DNA of 64,000 nt from Bacillus luti (GTDB lineage: Bacteria > Bacillota > Bacilli > Bacillales > Bacillaceae_G). This document shows, piece after piece, positions 46,845 through 55,349 of this stretch (position 1 is the stretch's first letter; each line of letters begins with the position of its first letter). The translations under genes were made by a program, and so were the position numbers. Location of the stretch: NCBI RefSeq assembly GCF_001884105.1, contig NZ_MACI01000026.1:1-64000 (forward strand), given 5' to 3'. The notes below the pieces were generated by a model, which saw nothing but the letters and a program-made list of their open reading frames with translations, was not told the origin of the DNA and did no database searches.

Positions 46845-47018
46845 ATGAAAATTCACGCCCTTTTCGATTTTTTACACTTACTAGTCTTGAGCATGAAAAG
46901 CTATTATGTATGGGGAATGCCTATCTATGTCTTCATTATTCCTCTTATCTTTATAGTTGGTTATATTATTATCAATTTGAATAAAAAACGAAAGAATACA
47001 TCTATTCAAAGCCACTAA
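46845..47018 (+). CDS. small single-span membrane protein
   Basis: A 57-residue protein with an amphipathic N-terminus, one transmembrane helix (about residues 26-47, VFIIPLIFIVGYIIINL) and a basic tail. GGAGG at 46835-46839 with a 5-nt spacer to ATG 46845 makes translation likely. Function unknown. It precedes the polysaccharide deacetylase gene but a terminator-like hairpin separates them. Confidence 0.6.
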   Translation: MKIHALFDFLHLLVLSMKSYYVWGMPIYVFIIPLIFIVGYIIINLNKKRKNTSIQSH

Positions 47019-47089
47019 TCTATCACCCTAATCCCCCTAAAAATCATATTCCCCTCATTTTCTTCAAATGATATGATGAACAAGGGTAT

Positions 47090-47121
47090 ATCCCCACCAC
47101 TCTTACAGCGGTGGGGATTTT
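47090..47121 (+). terminator. intrinsic terminator upstream of the deacetylase gene
   Basis: ATCCCCACC (47090-47098) pairs with GGTGGGGAT (47110-47118) with an 11-nt loop and a short T-run. It ends the small membrane protein message, and read-through would enter the deacetylase gene. Confidence 0.75.
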
Positions 47122-47162
47122 AATGTAAATATGCAACATAATACACAATAGAAGGTGATTTT

Positions 47163-48245
47163 ATGAGAAAATACGCAGCAATTGCTTTATGTACATCTGC
47201 CATTCTAGCAGGCTGTAATACTAGCAATGTAAGTCAAGAACCTAAAAAAGAGAAAAAGGTTCAAGAAGTTAAGAAGCAAGAAGAGACTATGCAAGAACAA
47301 GGTAAAATTTCTTATAATCCAATTACACACGAATCTACAAACACAAGTATTCATATTACAGACATTAAGGATTCTTTAACCGAGGTACAATATACAATTT
47401 GGCGCACTGCTGATGGAAAGGAACATGCTAAATCCTTTTCTTCTAAAGAAAAGGAAAAACAATTTCCCCTTCCTTTTGATATAAAAGAGTTTGAAGGAAA
47501 ACGCGGTGAATTTCAAATTGAAGCAGCAGGAATAAAAGAAGATGGGAAAACAATTCCACTCACAAAATCTACTATTACTTTCGAGCAAAAAGTTCCTGTT
47601 CTCATGTACCATGCAATTGATGATTATCATGGTCAAGGCATTAAAGACCTATTCGTATCACCAGCTAATTTTGAAGCCCAAATGAAGTATTTAAAGGACA
47701 ATGGCTATACATTACTAACTTTTGAACATTGGGGCGATATAAATAAAGTAAATAAACCTATTTTCGTTACATTTGATGATGGTATGAAAAATAATATGAA
47801 TGCATTTCGCATTTTACAAAAGCTAAGAGATGATACGTTTAAACCAACAGCAACAGAATATATGATTGTTGATAACGTTGATGCAGAAAGCTCTCTTTCT
47901 ACATCTGAAATAAAAGAAATGGTTGATTCCGGTATTTTCTCAGTGCAATCTCACACAGCAACGCATGCTGATTTACCGAAAATTACAAACTATGAAGAAG
48001 AATTAAAAGGATCGAAAGAAAAGCTAGAAAAAGTAACAGGTAAGCCAGTTATCGCTATTGCTTATCCGTTCGGTCATGTCGATGATAAAGTCGTCGCAGA
48101 AACGAAGAAATATTATCAATTTGCAACGACAACGAAGCCTGGACAATTCATTACAAAAGGTGAACCCGATGAATTGCTAAAGATGAAACGTGTTCGTATA
48201 CACCATGCAACTACTGTGGAGCAATTCGCCTCTTCCATTAAATAA
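47163..48245 (+). CDS. polysaccharide deacetylase lipoprotein (BA0330 type)
   Basis: A 360-residue cell-surface lipoprotein. The signal peptide ends in LAGC (Cys18). A Lys/Glu-rich linker leads to a beta-sandwich domain (about 45-140), then a NodB-type carbohydrate esterase 4 domain (about 145-355). Its motifs are TFDDGMKNN (catalytic and metal Asp), SHTATHADL (metal His pair) and AYPFGHVDD. It would deacetylate N-acetyl sugars of peptidoglycan or secondary polymer. From memory it resembles BA0330 of B. anthracis, a lipoprotein with the same domain order linked to envelope stability. AAGGTGAT precedes the ATG. Confidence 0.85.
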   Translation: MRKYAAIALCTSAILAGCNTSNVSQEPKKEKKVQEVKKQEETMQEQGKISYNPITHESTNTSIHITDIKDSLTEVQYTIWRTADGKEHAKSFSSKEKEKQFPLPFDIKEFEGKRGEFQIEAAGIKEDGKTIPLTKSTITFEQKVPVLMYHAIDDYHGQGIKDLFVSPANFEAQMKYLKDNGYTLLTFEHWGDINKVNKPIFVTFDDGMKNNMNAFRILQKLRDDTFKPTATEYMIVDNVDAESSLSTSEIKEMVDSGIFSVQSHTATHADLPKITNYEEELKGSKEKLEKVTGKPVIAIAYPFGHVDDKVVAETKKYYQFATTTKPGQFITKGEPDELLKMKRVRIHHATTVEQFASSIK

Positions 48246-48249
48246 GTGT

Positions 48250-48281
48250 GGGAGCTCAATGCATGTTGAGCTCTCTTTTTA
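48250..48281 (+). terminator. intrinsic terminator of the deacetylase gene
   Basis: GAGCTCAA pairs with TTGAGCTC around loop TGCATG, followed by TCTTTTT. Confidence 0.82.
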
Positions 48282-48361
48282 GTTTATATTTATATATATT
48301 TTTAGAATTTTCTTGTATTATATAAAGTAAGAAATCTTTCAAACTAAAGGAGATTATACAT

Positions 48362-49591
48362 ATGTCATTTGAACAAACGTTAGAGAAATATGCTGCTCTT
48401 GCAGTTAATGTTGGTGTTAATATTCAACCAGGACAAACTTTATCAATTAGTGCACCTCTTGAAGCTGTACAATTTGTACGCCTCGTTACAGAAAAAGCAT
48501 ATAAATCTGGTGCAAAACACGTATATGTGGATTGGAATGATGAGACGTTAACACGCTTAAAGTTCGATCTAGCTCCTGAGGAAGCATTCGCTGAATTTCC
48601 ATCTTGGAAAGCACATGCTCGTGAAGAATTAGCAAAAGAAGGTGCTGCATTTATGTCTATTTATGCAGAAAACCCTGATTTATTAAAAGGTGTAGAACCA
48701 ACACGTATCGCGACAGCTCATAAAGTAGCTGGTGAAGCAATGAAAGTATACCGTGATTACGTACAAGCAGATAAAGTAAGCTGGTGTGTCATTTCTGTTC
48801 CTACGAAAGAATGGGCTGCGAAAGTTTTCCCTGACGTAGCACCAGAAGAACAAGAAGCAAAACTATGGGATGCTATTTTCAAAGCTACTCGCGCTGATTT
48901 AGAAAACCCTGTAGAAGCATGGAAAGAACATGATGAAACACTACATACAAAAGTTGATTACTTAAACGAAAAGCACTATACAGCTCTTCACTATACAGGT
49001 CCTGGGACAGACTTAACAATTGAACTTCCAGAAAAACATGTATGGGCTGGTGCAGGTAGCTTAAATGAAAAGAACGTACCATTTATGGCTAACATTCCAA
49101 CTGAAGAAGTATTTACAATGCCACTTAAAACAGGTGTAAACGGTCAAGTATCTAGCACAAAACCGTTAGCATTTGCAGGTAATATTATTGATAACTTCAC
49201 GTTAACATTTGAAAATGGCCGTATCGTAGACTATAAAGCTGAAGCTGGTGAGGAAGCTTTAAAACATTTAGTAGAAACAGATGAAGGTTCTCACTTCTTA
49301 GGAGAAGTAGCTTTAGTACCTCATGACTCACCAATTTCAAACACAAATATTTTATTCTACAATACGCTATTTGATGAAAACGCATCTTGCCACCTTGCAA
49401 TCGGAAATGCTTATGCATTTAACTTAGATGGCGGTAAAACAATGTCTAAAGAAGAACTTGCTGAAAATGGTGCAAACGCTAGTATTACACATGAAGATTT
49501 CATGATTGGATCAGCTGAACTTGATATCGATGGTATTACTGCTGATGGCAGACATGAGCCTATCTTCCGTAAAGGTAACTGGGCGTTTTAA
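48362..49591 (+). CDS. ampS: M29-family aminopeptidase
   Basis: A 409-residue cytoplasmic metallo-aminopeptidase (AmpS/PepS/thermophilic aminopeptidase T family) that removes N-terminal residues from peptides. Candidate metal ligands are Glu in NIPTEEVFTMP (about 250), Glu in GEVALVPHDSPIS, the His of ASCHLAIGNAY (about 344) and the late ITHEDFMIGSAELDIDG, all in the family order. Length is normal. AAAGGAG lies before the ATG. It is transcribed alone and ends in a shared terminator with the SMR gene. Confidence 0.9.
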   Translation: MSFEQTLEKYAALAVNVGVNIQPGQTLSISAPLEAVQFVRLVTEKAYKSGAKHVYVDWNDETLTRLKFDLAPEEAFAEFPSWKAHAREELAKEGAAFMSIYAENPDLLKGVEPTRIATAHKVAGEAMKVYRDYVQADKVSWCVISVPTKEWAAKVFPDVAPEEQEAKLWDAIFKATRADLENPVEAWKEHDETLHTKVDYLNEKHYTALHYTGPGTDLTIELPEKHVWAGAGSLNEKNVPFMANIPTEEVFTMPLKTGVNGQVSSTKPLAFAGNIIDNFTLTFENGRIVDYKAEAGEEALKHLVETDEGSHFLGEVALVPHDSPISNTNILFYNTLFDENASCHLAIGNAYAFNLDGGKTMSKEELAENGANASITHEDFMIGSAELDIDGITADGRHEPIFRKGNWAF

Positions 49592-49598
49592 TACAAAT

Positions 49599-49633
49599 AA
49601 AAGGCTATCTTCCACACCGGAAGATAGCCTTTT
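49599..49633. terminator. bidirectional terminator between ampS and the SMR gene
   Basis: A 15-bp perfect stem (49599-49613 with 49619-49633) has loop ACACC. Its right arm includes two bases of the SMR TAA stop codon (49632-49634). Confidence 0.87.
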
Positions 49634-49955
49634 ATGATGCCGATGAAACCTTAAGCCCAATGACACCCAAAACAATAAAAAGAATACAAAATGCTTGGAA
49701 TAAGCTAATATGCTCTTTAAAAAAGTACACACTAATAATTGTAATAAGCAATGTTCCCACACCAGACCAAATCGCATAAGCAATGCTTAAATGAATCTTT
49801 TTCACAACGATGGCGAACACACTAAAACAAATACCATAAAATACGAAAATAAGTACACTTGGAACGGGCTTTGTTAAACCATTTGATAGTTTCATCGCAA
49901 TCGTTCCAGCTACTTCAAAAATAATTGTTACAAGTAATAATAGCCAATATATCAT
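49632..49955 (-). CDS. small multidrug resistance (SMR) family efflux protein
   Basis: A 107-residue, four-helix transporter of the EmrE/SugE family, working as a dimer or with a partner. The essential membrane Glu14 sits in TIIFEVAGT, and AYAIWSGVGTLLI, the loop typical of the family, follows. Substrates could be quaternary ammonium compounds or guanidinium. No second SMR gene is adjacent. Its ribosome binding site and start codon lie in a 13-bp inverted repeat, implying translational control. It follows gabD by 47 bp in the same direction. Confidence 0.85.
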   Translation of the reverse strand: MIYWLLLLVTIIFEVAGTIAMKLSNGLTKPVPSVLIFVFYGICFSVFAIVVKKIHLSIAYAIWSGVGTLLITIISVYFFKEHISLFQAFCILFIVLGVIGLKVSSAS

Positions 49956-49997
49956 ACTAGAATCTCCTTCTCTGTTACCTTATAGAGATTCTAGTAT
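49954..49997 (-). promoter_or_regulatory. inverted repeat that can hide the SMR start codon
   Basis: ATACTAGAATCTC (49954-49966) and GAGATTCTAGTAT (49985-49997) are perfect complements. In the minus-strand mRNA the second arm includes part of GGAG and the first two bases of the start codon, so the hairpin would block ribosome access. No U-run follows, so it is not a normal gabD terminator. Confidence 0.65.
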
Positions 49998-50002
49998 ACT
50001 AC

Positions 50003-51454
50003 TTATAGTCCTAATGAAATATATTTAATTTCTAAATATTCCTCGATACCGAAATGGCCTCCTTCACGGCCAATGCCACTCTCTTTAAAGCCACCGAACG
50101 GTGCTTGTGCAACTGATGGAAGTCCATCATTTAATCCGATAATACCGTATTCTAACGCTTCACTAATTTGGAATGCTTGACTAATATCTTTCGTGAAAAT
50201 ATACGCAGCCAAGCCGTATGGTGTATTATTTGCTCTTTCGATTACTTCTTCAACTGTTTTAAATTTCGCAACTGGTGCGACTGGTCCAAATGTTTCTTCA
50301 GTCATACAAAGCATCGTATCATTTGCCAACCCAATTACAGTCGGTTGCATGAAATGTCCATCTAACTCTACAATCTGTTGGCCTCCATATAAGAGTTCTC
50401 CACCTTTTTGAACTGCATCTTCGATATGTTCTTGTACTTTCGAAACTGCATTCTCATCAATAAGCGGCCCTACAGTCGTTCCATCACCGAAGCCGTCTCC
50501 TACTTTCAGCTGCCCTACTGCCTTTTGGAACTTCTCTACAAATACTTCGTATACGTCTTCTTGAACGAATACTCGGTTTGTACATATACACGTTTGTCCT
50601 GCGTTACGGAATTTTGAACCAATTACCGCTTCTACCGCTTTATCTAAATCTGCATCATTCATTACGATAAATGGAGCATGACCACCTAACTCAAGCGAAA
50701 CTTTTTTCATCGTTTGCGCAGCACTAGCCATTAATTCTTTCCCGATTTCCGTTGATCCTGTAAAGGACACTTTTCGAACGCGTCCATCTTCCATCCACGT
50801 ATCAGCAATTGCTTTCGCACTACCTGTTACAATATTTATTACACCTTTTGGAATGTCTGCTTCATGAGCTAATTCAGCTAATTTCAATGCAGTTAACGGC
50901 GTTTGACTTGCAGGCTTCACAACTGCCGTACAGCCTGCTGCAAGCGCTGGGGCTACCTTTCTCGTAATCATAGCAGCTGGGAAGTTCCAAGGTGTAATTG
51001 CTGCCATAACGCCAACTGGTTGCTTCATAACTAAAATACGTTTATTCGGATGAGAAGCAGGAATCATTTCACCATATACGCGCTTTCCTTCTTCTGCATA
51101 CCATTCAACGAAGCTATTTGCATAATTCACTTCACCAAGTGCTTCTGCAAATGGCTTTCCTTGCTCCTTCGTCATAATCGCTGCGATTTCTTCTTTATTT
51201 TCATCAATAAGCGTGAACCACTTTTTTAATTTCACTGCTCGATCTGCTGCTGTTAATTTTGACCATGATTTAAAAGCCTTATGCGCAGCATCAACAGCTT
51301 GCTTTGCCTCTGTTACGCCGCCCTTTGGTACAGTTGCAAATATTTCCTTCGTCGCTGGATTATTTACTTCGATTTGCTCTTGTAGTGTAATCCACTCACC
51401 ATTTATATACATCGCCTTTTTCTCTACATTTACGAACGTCGCTTTTTTATCCAA
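50003..51454 (-). CDS. gabD: succinate-semialdehyde dehydrogenase
   Basis: A 483-residue aldehyde dehydrogenase completing the GABA shunt by oxidising succinate semialdehyde to succinate with NAD(P). Class motifs are ITPWNFPAAMITRKVAPALAAGC (in parts), the catalytic Glu in LELGGHAPFIV and the catalytic Cys in GQTCICTNR (about residue 285). The start is TTG at 51454 with GAGGAGG about 9 nt upstream. It overlaps the end of gabR by 8 bp, so it is coupled to the regulator gene. Confidence 0.92.
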   Translation of the reverse strand: MDKKATFVNVEKKAMYINGEWITLQEQIEVNNPATKEIFATVPKGGVTEAKQAVDAAHKAFKSWSKLTAADRAVKLKKWFTLIDENKEEIAAIMTKEQGKPFAEALGEVNYANSFVEWYAEEGKRVYGEMIPASHPNKRILVMKQPVGVMAAITPWNFPAAMITRKVAPALAAGCTAVVKPASQTPLTALKLAELAHEADIPKGVINIVTGSAKAIADTWMEDGRVRKVSFTGSTEIGKELMASAAQTMKKVSLELGGHAPFIVMNDADLDKAVEAVIGSKFRNAGQTCICTNRVFVQEDVYEVFVEKFQKAVGQLKVGDGFGDGTTVGPLIDENAVSKVQEHIEDAVQKGGELLYGGQQIVELDGHFMQPTVIGLANDTMLCMTEETFGPVAPVAKFKTVEEVIERANNTPYGLAAYIFTKDISQAFQISEALEYGIIGLNDGLPSVAQAPFGGFKESGIGREGGHFGIEEYLEIKYISLGL

Positions 51455-52814
51455 TATTTTCTTCCTCCTCTATAAGTTTCTTTATTTTCCTAGTGGCAGC
51501 AGATTGACTTATTTTTAAAAACTCCGCTACTTTATAACTCGATCCATATGTTTTATATGCTTTCAAAATAATATTCCGTTCTACTTCTTCTAACATTTTA
51601 TAGAGACTTTGACCGGACTGTTCAACCGTTGATTCTTGCATCGCTATTGGCAGATCTTCTATCGTAACGATATCGTCAGCAGTTATAACAATTCGCTCAA
51701 TCACATTTTCAATTTCTCTATTATTTCCTTCCCAGGGGTAACCAACAAACATTTGCAATGTGCTAGGTGCTAATTTTACATTCCGGCCATATTTCTCGTT
51801 AAAGTGTTGTAAATAATGATAAATGAGTGGCAAAATGTCTTCGGTTCTTTCCCGGAGTGGCGGAATTAAAATTGGAATGACATTCAGACGATAATATAAA
51901 TCTTTCCGGAATGTTCCTTGTTTCACCATCATACTTAAATCTCGATTTGTTGCCGCTACAATTCTAACATCCACTTTTTTTAATTCTCTTCCGCCAATAG
52001 GGCGAAACGTTTTTTCTTGCAACACTTGCAAAAGCTTCGCTTGAATTTCAAGCGGCATTTCGCCAATTTCATCTAAGAAAAGAGTTCCTCTATGCGCTAC
52101 CTCTAATAATCCCTTTTTCCCTTCACGATTCGCACCTGTAAAAGATCCACCTGAGTATCCAAAAAGCTCTGATTCAATTAAATTCGTTGGCAATGCCGCA
52201 CAGTTAATTTCATAGAAACTTTCATTCTTCCGGTTACTCACTTCATGTAAATGACGTACTAATCGACTCTTCCCTACTCCTGTCTCACCTAAAACGAGAA
52301 CTGTACTATCTACCACGGATACTTTCTTGATTGTCTCGACTATTTTTTGCATAGCGATACTTTTAAAAATAAGTCCTTCATGTTCATATGTTTCTCTTAA
52401 TTCTTTTTTATATGTTTTTAATTGATTATCCATTTCCTCGACCTTTTGACGTAATTGATAGAGTTCAGTAAGGTCTCGAGAATAACTGATCACTCTTCTT
52501 AAATTTCCTTCATCATCAAAAACGGGCCTTGTACGAACGTGCAAATACTCTCCTGATTTTGTCGTTTGAACAAGTTCAATTGGTCTCTTCTTTTCTATTA
52601 CTTCTAATGTTGCTGACGGATAAAAGATCTCATCCTTTTGCAATTCTTTCACATGCTTACCTACTAACTCTTTAGCAGCTAATTGATAGTGCCTTTCACA
52701 TGTACTATTTACACGCACAACGATTCCCTTTTCGTCAGTTACAAAAATTTCGTCAAACGCATATTCAAATACATCTTGTAAATCCATTAACATTCGTTCC
52801 TTTTCTGCAACCAT
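51447..52814 (-). CDS. gabR: sigma-54-dependent activator of the gab genes
   Basis: A 455-residue enhancer-binding protein. PAS domain (about residues 10-120), coiled coil, AAA+ domain with Walker A GETGVGKSR, the sigma-54 contact loop GSFTGA (usual form GAFTGA) and Walker B LFLDEIGEM, then a Fis-type helix-turn-helix (SYKVAEFLKISQSAATRKIKKL, in parts). In B. thuringiensis the gab cluster is known to need sigma-54 and such a regulator. AGGAG 8 nt before ATG 52814 decides the start; the open frame reaches 52841. It lies between gabT and gabD. Confidence 0.88.
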   Translation of the reverse strand: MVAEKERMLMDLQDVFEYAFDEIFVTDEKGIVVRVNSTCERHYQLAAKELVGKHVKELQKDEIFYPSATLEVIEKKRPIELVQTTKSGEYLHVRTRPVFDDEGNLRRVISYSRDLTELYQLRQKVEEMDNQLKTYKKELRETYEHEGLIFKSIAMQKIVETIKKVSVVDSTVLVLGETGVGKSRLVRHLHEVSNRKNESFYEINCAALPTNLIESELFGYSGGSFTGANREGKKGLLEVAHRGTLFLDEIGEMPLEIQAKLLQVLQEKTFRPIGGRELKKVDVRIVAATNRDLSMMVKQGTFRKDLYYRLNVIPILIPPLRERTEDILPLIYHYLQHFNEKYGRNVKLAPSTLQMFVGYPWEGNNREIENVIERIVITADDIVTIEDLPIAMQESTVEQSGQSLYKMLEEVERNIILKAYKTYGSSYKVAEFLKISQSAATRKIKKLIEEEENIG

Positions 52815-52929
52815 CCTAGCCACTCCTAACTTCCAATCCATCGATTCACTTCACTACCTTTATTATAAAGTGAATTTTCTGCATTTTATATAGAGTCAGC
52901 TAGAATGTTTGCGATTTATTATTTAGCTT

Positions 52930-54294
52930 TTAAACATGTGCAGTATTTGCTTTCTCATAACAGACTTGCAATGATTCTTCAATGATTGTTAATCCTTCTT
53001 CAAGTTGCTCATCTGTAATAACTAATGGCATTAACACACGAATAACATTTCCATACGTTCCAGCAGATAATAAAAGTAACCCGCGCTTATTTGCTTCTGT
53101 ACATAAATTAGCTGTTAATACTTTATCTGGTACTTTCGTTTTGCGATCTTGAACGAGTTCAAATGCACACATCGCTCCTAACCCACGTACATCACCGATA
53201 CAATTGTATTTATTTTTCATCTCTTGGAATCGGTTCATGACGACTTGACCTAATTCTATCGCTCTATCATTTAATTTCTCTTTTTCTATTACATCAAGTA
53301 CAGCTAATGCAGCCGCACATCCCAGTGGACTTCCTGCATACGTTCCACCAAGCTCTCCCGGTGCAGACTCATTCATAATTTCTTTACGACCAATGACACC
53401 ACTTATCGGTACACCAGCACCTAACGATTTAGACACTGTAATTAAATCTGGCACGACATCATAATGATCAATCGCAAAGTATTTTCCTGTACGGCTAAAG
53501 CCTGTTTGAATTTCATCTGCTACAAATAAGATGCCATGCTCTGAACAGATGCTTCGTACTTCTTGAACAAATTTCTTACTTGGCACGATGAACCCACCTT
53601 CTCCTTGGACAGGTTCCATTACAACGGCTGCAATTGTTTCTGGTGCTACTTCTGATATGAAGAAGTTCTTAAACTCTTCAATGATAAAATCATCATACTG
53701 CTCTTCCGTTAATCCTTCTGGACGACGGTATTCATATGGGAATGGCGCTTTATATACTTCTGGAGCAAATGGACCGAATCCAAATTTATATGGTTTTACT
53801 TTACTTGTCATCGTCATTGTCATTAATGTACGTCCGTGGAAGCCTTTTGAAAACGCAATAATACCAGGTCTTTTCGTGTATTTACGAGCGATTTTCACCG
53901 CATTTTCAACTGCTTCTGCACCACTATTTAAAAATAGTACTTGCTTATCAAAATTCCCTGGTGCTAATGCCGCAAGTTTTTCTGCTAATTCAATATATGG
54001 CTCATACATCATGACATTAAATCCAGTATGAATGTATTGATCTACTTGTTTATGGAGCGCCTCTTTAACGACTGGATGACAATGCCCTACGTTAATTGTT
54101 CCGATTGCTCCTGCGAAATCAATGTACTGATTGCCATCAACATCTGTTACAAGAGCACCATTTGCAGATTGTACAAACGTTTGGATGCCGTTACTTACTC
54201 CTTTTGGTACTATATTTTGGCGGCGTTCTAATAAAGACGCTGCTTTTGGTCCTGGAATTTGTTCATTTACTTTAGCAAATTTTTTTGTGTTCAT
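52930..54294 (-). CDS. gabT: 4-aminobutyrate aminotransferase
   Basis: A 454-residue PLP aminotransferase of class III that converts GABA and 2-oxoglutarate to succinate semialdehyde and glutamate. Signature segments are FLNSGAEAVENAVKIARKYT, ILFVADEIQTGFSRTGK with the PLP Asp, and VSKSLGAGVPISG with the PLP Lys (about 292). The start at 54294 has AAGGATGGGG upstream; earlier in-frame codons (54306, 54369) do not. A -24/-12 promoter lies 42 bp before it. It starts the gab cluster. Confidence 0.92.
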   Translation of the reverse strand: MNTKKFAKVNEQIPGPKAASLLERRQNIVPKGVSNGIQTFVQSANGALVTDVDGNQYIDFAGAIGTINVGHCHPVVKEALHKQVDQYIHTGFNVMMYEPYIELAEKLAALAPGNFDKQVLFLNSGAEAVENAVKIARKYTKRPGIIAFSKGFHGRTLMTMTMTSKVKPYKFGFGPFAPEVYKAPFPYEYRRPEGLTEEQYDDFIIEEFKNFFISEVAPETIAAVVMEPVQGEGGFIVPSKKFVQEVRSICSEHGILFVADEIQTGFSRTGKYFAIDHYDVVPDLITVSKSLGAGVPISGVIGRKEIMNESAPGELGGTYAGSPLGCAAALAVLDVIEKEKLNDRAIELGQVVMNRFQEMKNKYNCIGDVRGLGAMCAFELVQDRKTKVPDKVLTANLCTEANKRGLLLLSAGTYGNVIRVLMPLVITDEQLEEGLTIIEESLQVCYEKANTAHV

Positions 54295-54335
54295 TGCATA
54301 CCCCATCCTTTTCTTTACATTGTTTTCTCTTTTTA

Positions 54336-54353
54336 TTGCAAAATATATGCCAA
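54336..54353 (-). promoter_or_regulatory. sigma-54 (-24/-12) promoter of gabT
   Basis: On the minus strand TTGGCATATATTTTGCAA has GG and GC exactly 12 bp apart and fits TGGCAY-N5-TTGCW. Enhancer sites for the activator are expected 100-200 bp upstream, inside the HAD hydrolase 3' end. Confidence 0.85.
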
Positions 54354-54398
54354 CTTTCTTTTCTAGCATTCATCCTATATTCTTTGTATCTAGGCATA

Positions 54399-54447
54399 AA
54401 AAATAAGTCTATAAAGACTCATAGAGAGTCTTTATAGACTTATTTTT
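54399..54447 (-). terminator. very strong intrinsic terminator
   Basis: A perfect stem of about 22 bp (54399-54420 with 54426-54447) with loop ATAGA insulates gabT from the hydrolase gene that ends at 54449. Confidence 0.9.
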
Positions 54448-54448
54448 C

Positions 54449-55195
54449 TTACACGTTAGACTTTTCTTGCTCCCAAATAAACTCACCTGCATGAGAAATC
54501 AAATCCTCAACAGATTGTACTACTAAATCCGCAAGTGGTTCTAATGTTTGGCGATCCCCTGTACCAGATAGCACTCCGATTCCGTAGCAATCGCCACCGT
54601 TTTTAGCTAAATGTAAATCCGTCGGCGTATCCCCAACGATTGCTACTTCACATGTCTCTAAATGAAATTTTTCACAAAAGGATTCTACAATTCTTTTATC
54701 TGGTTTTTGTGCCGGAAATGTATCTGAAGCTACAACATAATCAAAAAAGGACTCTAATTGATACTGTTTTAAAAATAATTCTGTCGGTGCGAAATCATCA
54801 GCTGTAACAACACCTAAAATAAATCCTCTATCCTTTAAACCTTGTAAAATCCTCGGTAAATCTGCTGTCATTTTCATATAGGAGCGGTGCTCATACATAA
54901 GCGAAAACAATTTTTCACTTACCCACTCATGCATCTCCTCTTCCTTAGAAGACGCAATATGCTTACAAAGCCCCTTTGCTACATCAAGGCTTGTTCCAGC
55001 CGCTAATGCGCTACTCGGATGGACAAATGTCCCCTCCACACCGATCTCCTTTAGTAAAGCCTGCTGCATTGACTCTGGGAGTTGATATAATTTTATACAG
55101 TCCGCTACAAGTTCTTCAGCTACTTTTATCCAAATTGAATGAAAATCCATTAATGTCCCATCTTTATCAAATAGTATTGCTTTTACCTTCTCCAT
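54449..55195 (-). CDS. HAD-superfamily phosphatase
   Basis: A 248-residue hydrolase of the phosphoglycolate-phosphatase-like group. Motif I is LFDKDGTLMD (nucleophile Asp at about residue 10), motif II the Thr in GVVTADD, and motif III/IV AQKPDKRI followed by AIVGDTPTDLHLAKNGG. A helical cap lies at about residues 25-110. Substrate unknown. It ends at a 22-bp terminator stem just upstream of gabT. Confidence 0.83.
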   Translation of the reverse strand: MEKVKAILFDKDGTLMDFHSIWIKVAEELVADCIKLYQLPESMQQALLKEIGVEGTFVHPSSALAAGTSLDVAKGLCKHIASSKEEEMHEWVSEKLFSLMYEHRSYMKMTADLPRILQGLKDRGFILGVVTADDFAPTELFLKQYQLESFFDYVVASDTFPAQKPDKRIVESFCEKFHLETCEVAIVGDTPTDLHLAKNGGDCYGIGVLSGTGDRQTLEPLADLVVQSVEDLISHAGEFIWEQEKSNV

Positions 55196-55326
55196 AGCAC
55201 ACCCTACCTCTCGTCTCTTATCTCCTCCAGTGTATCAACAAAGTATGGATATAAAATAAACGAATTGTAAAAATACCATAAAAATCAAACCAACTTCCAA
55301 TTTACAATTCCTCTATACAAAGAAAA

Positions 55327-55349
55327 AGGATGCCTTTACAGGACATCCT
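55327..55349 (-). terminator. terminator containing the dgkB stop codon
   Basis: AGGATG (minus strand 55349-55344) pairs with CATCCT (55332-55327), with extra GG/CC pairing inside, then a U-run. The dgkB TAA (55336-55338) lies in the loop. Confidence 0.7.

Noticed and set aside
49511..49783. Extra gene antisense to ampS and the SMR gene
   Set aside because: This open frame only mirrors the two real genes, has no ribosome binding site and runs through a terminator.
49956..50002. Guanidine riboswitch before the SMR gene
   Set aside because: The 47-bp gap after gabD is too short for an aptamer and lacks the conserved core; only a simple hairpin is present.
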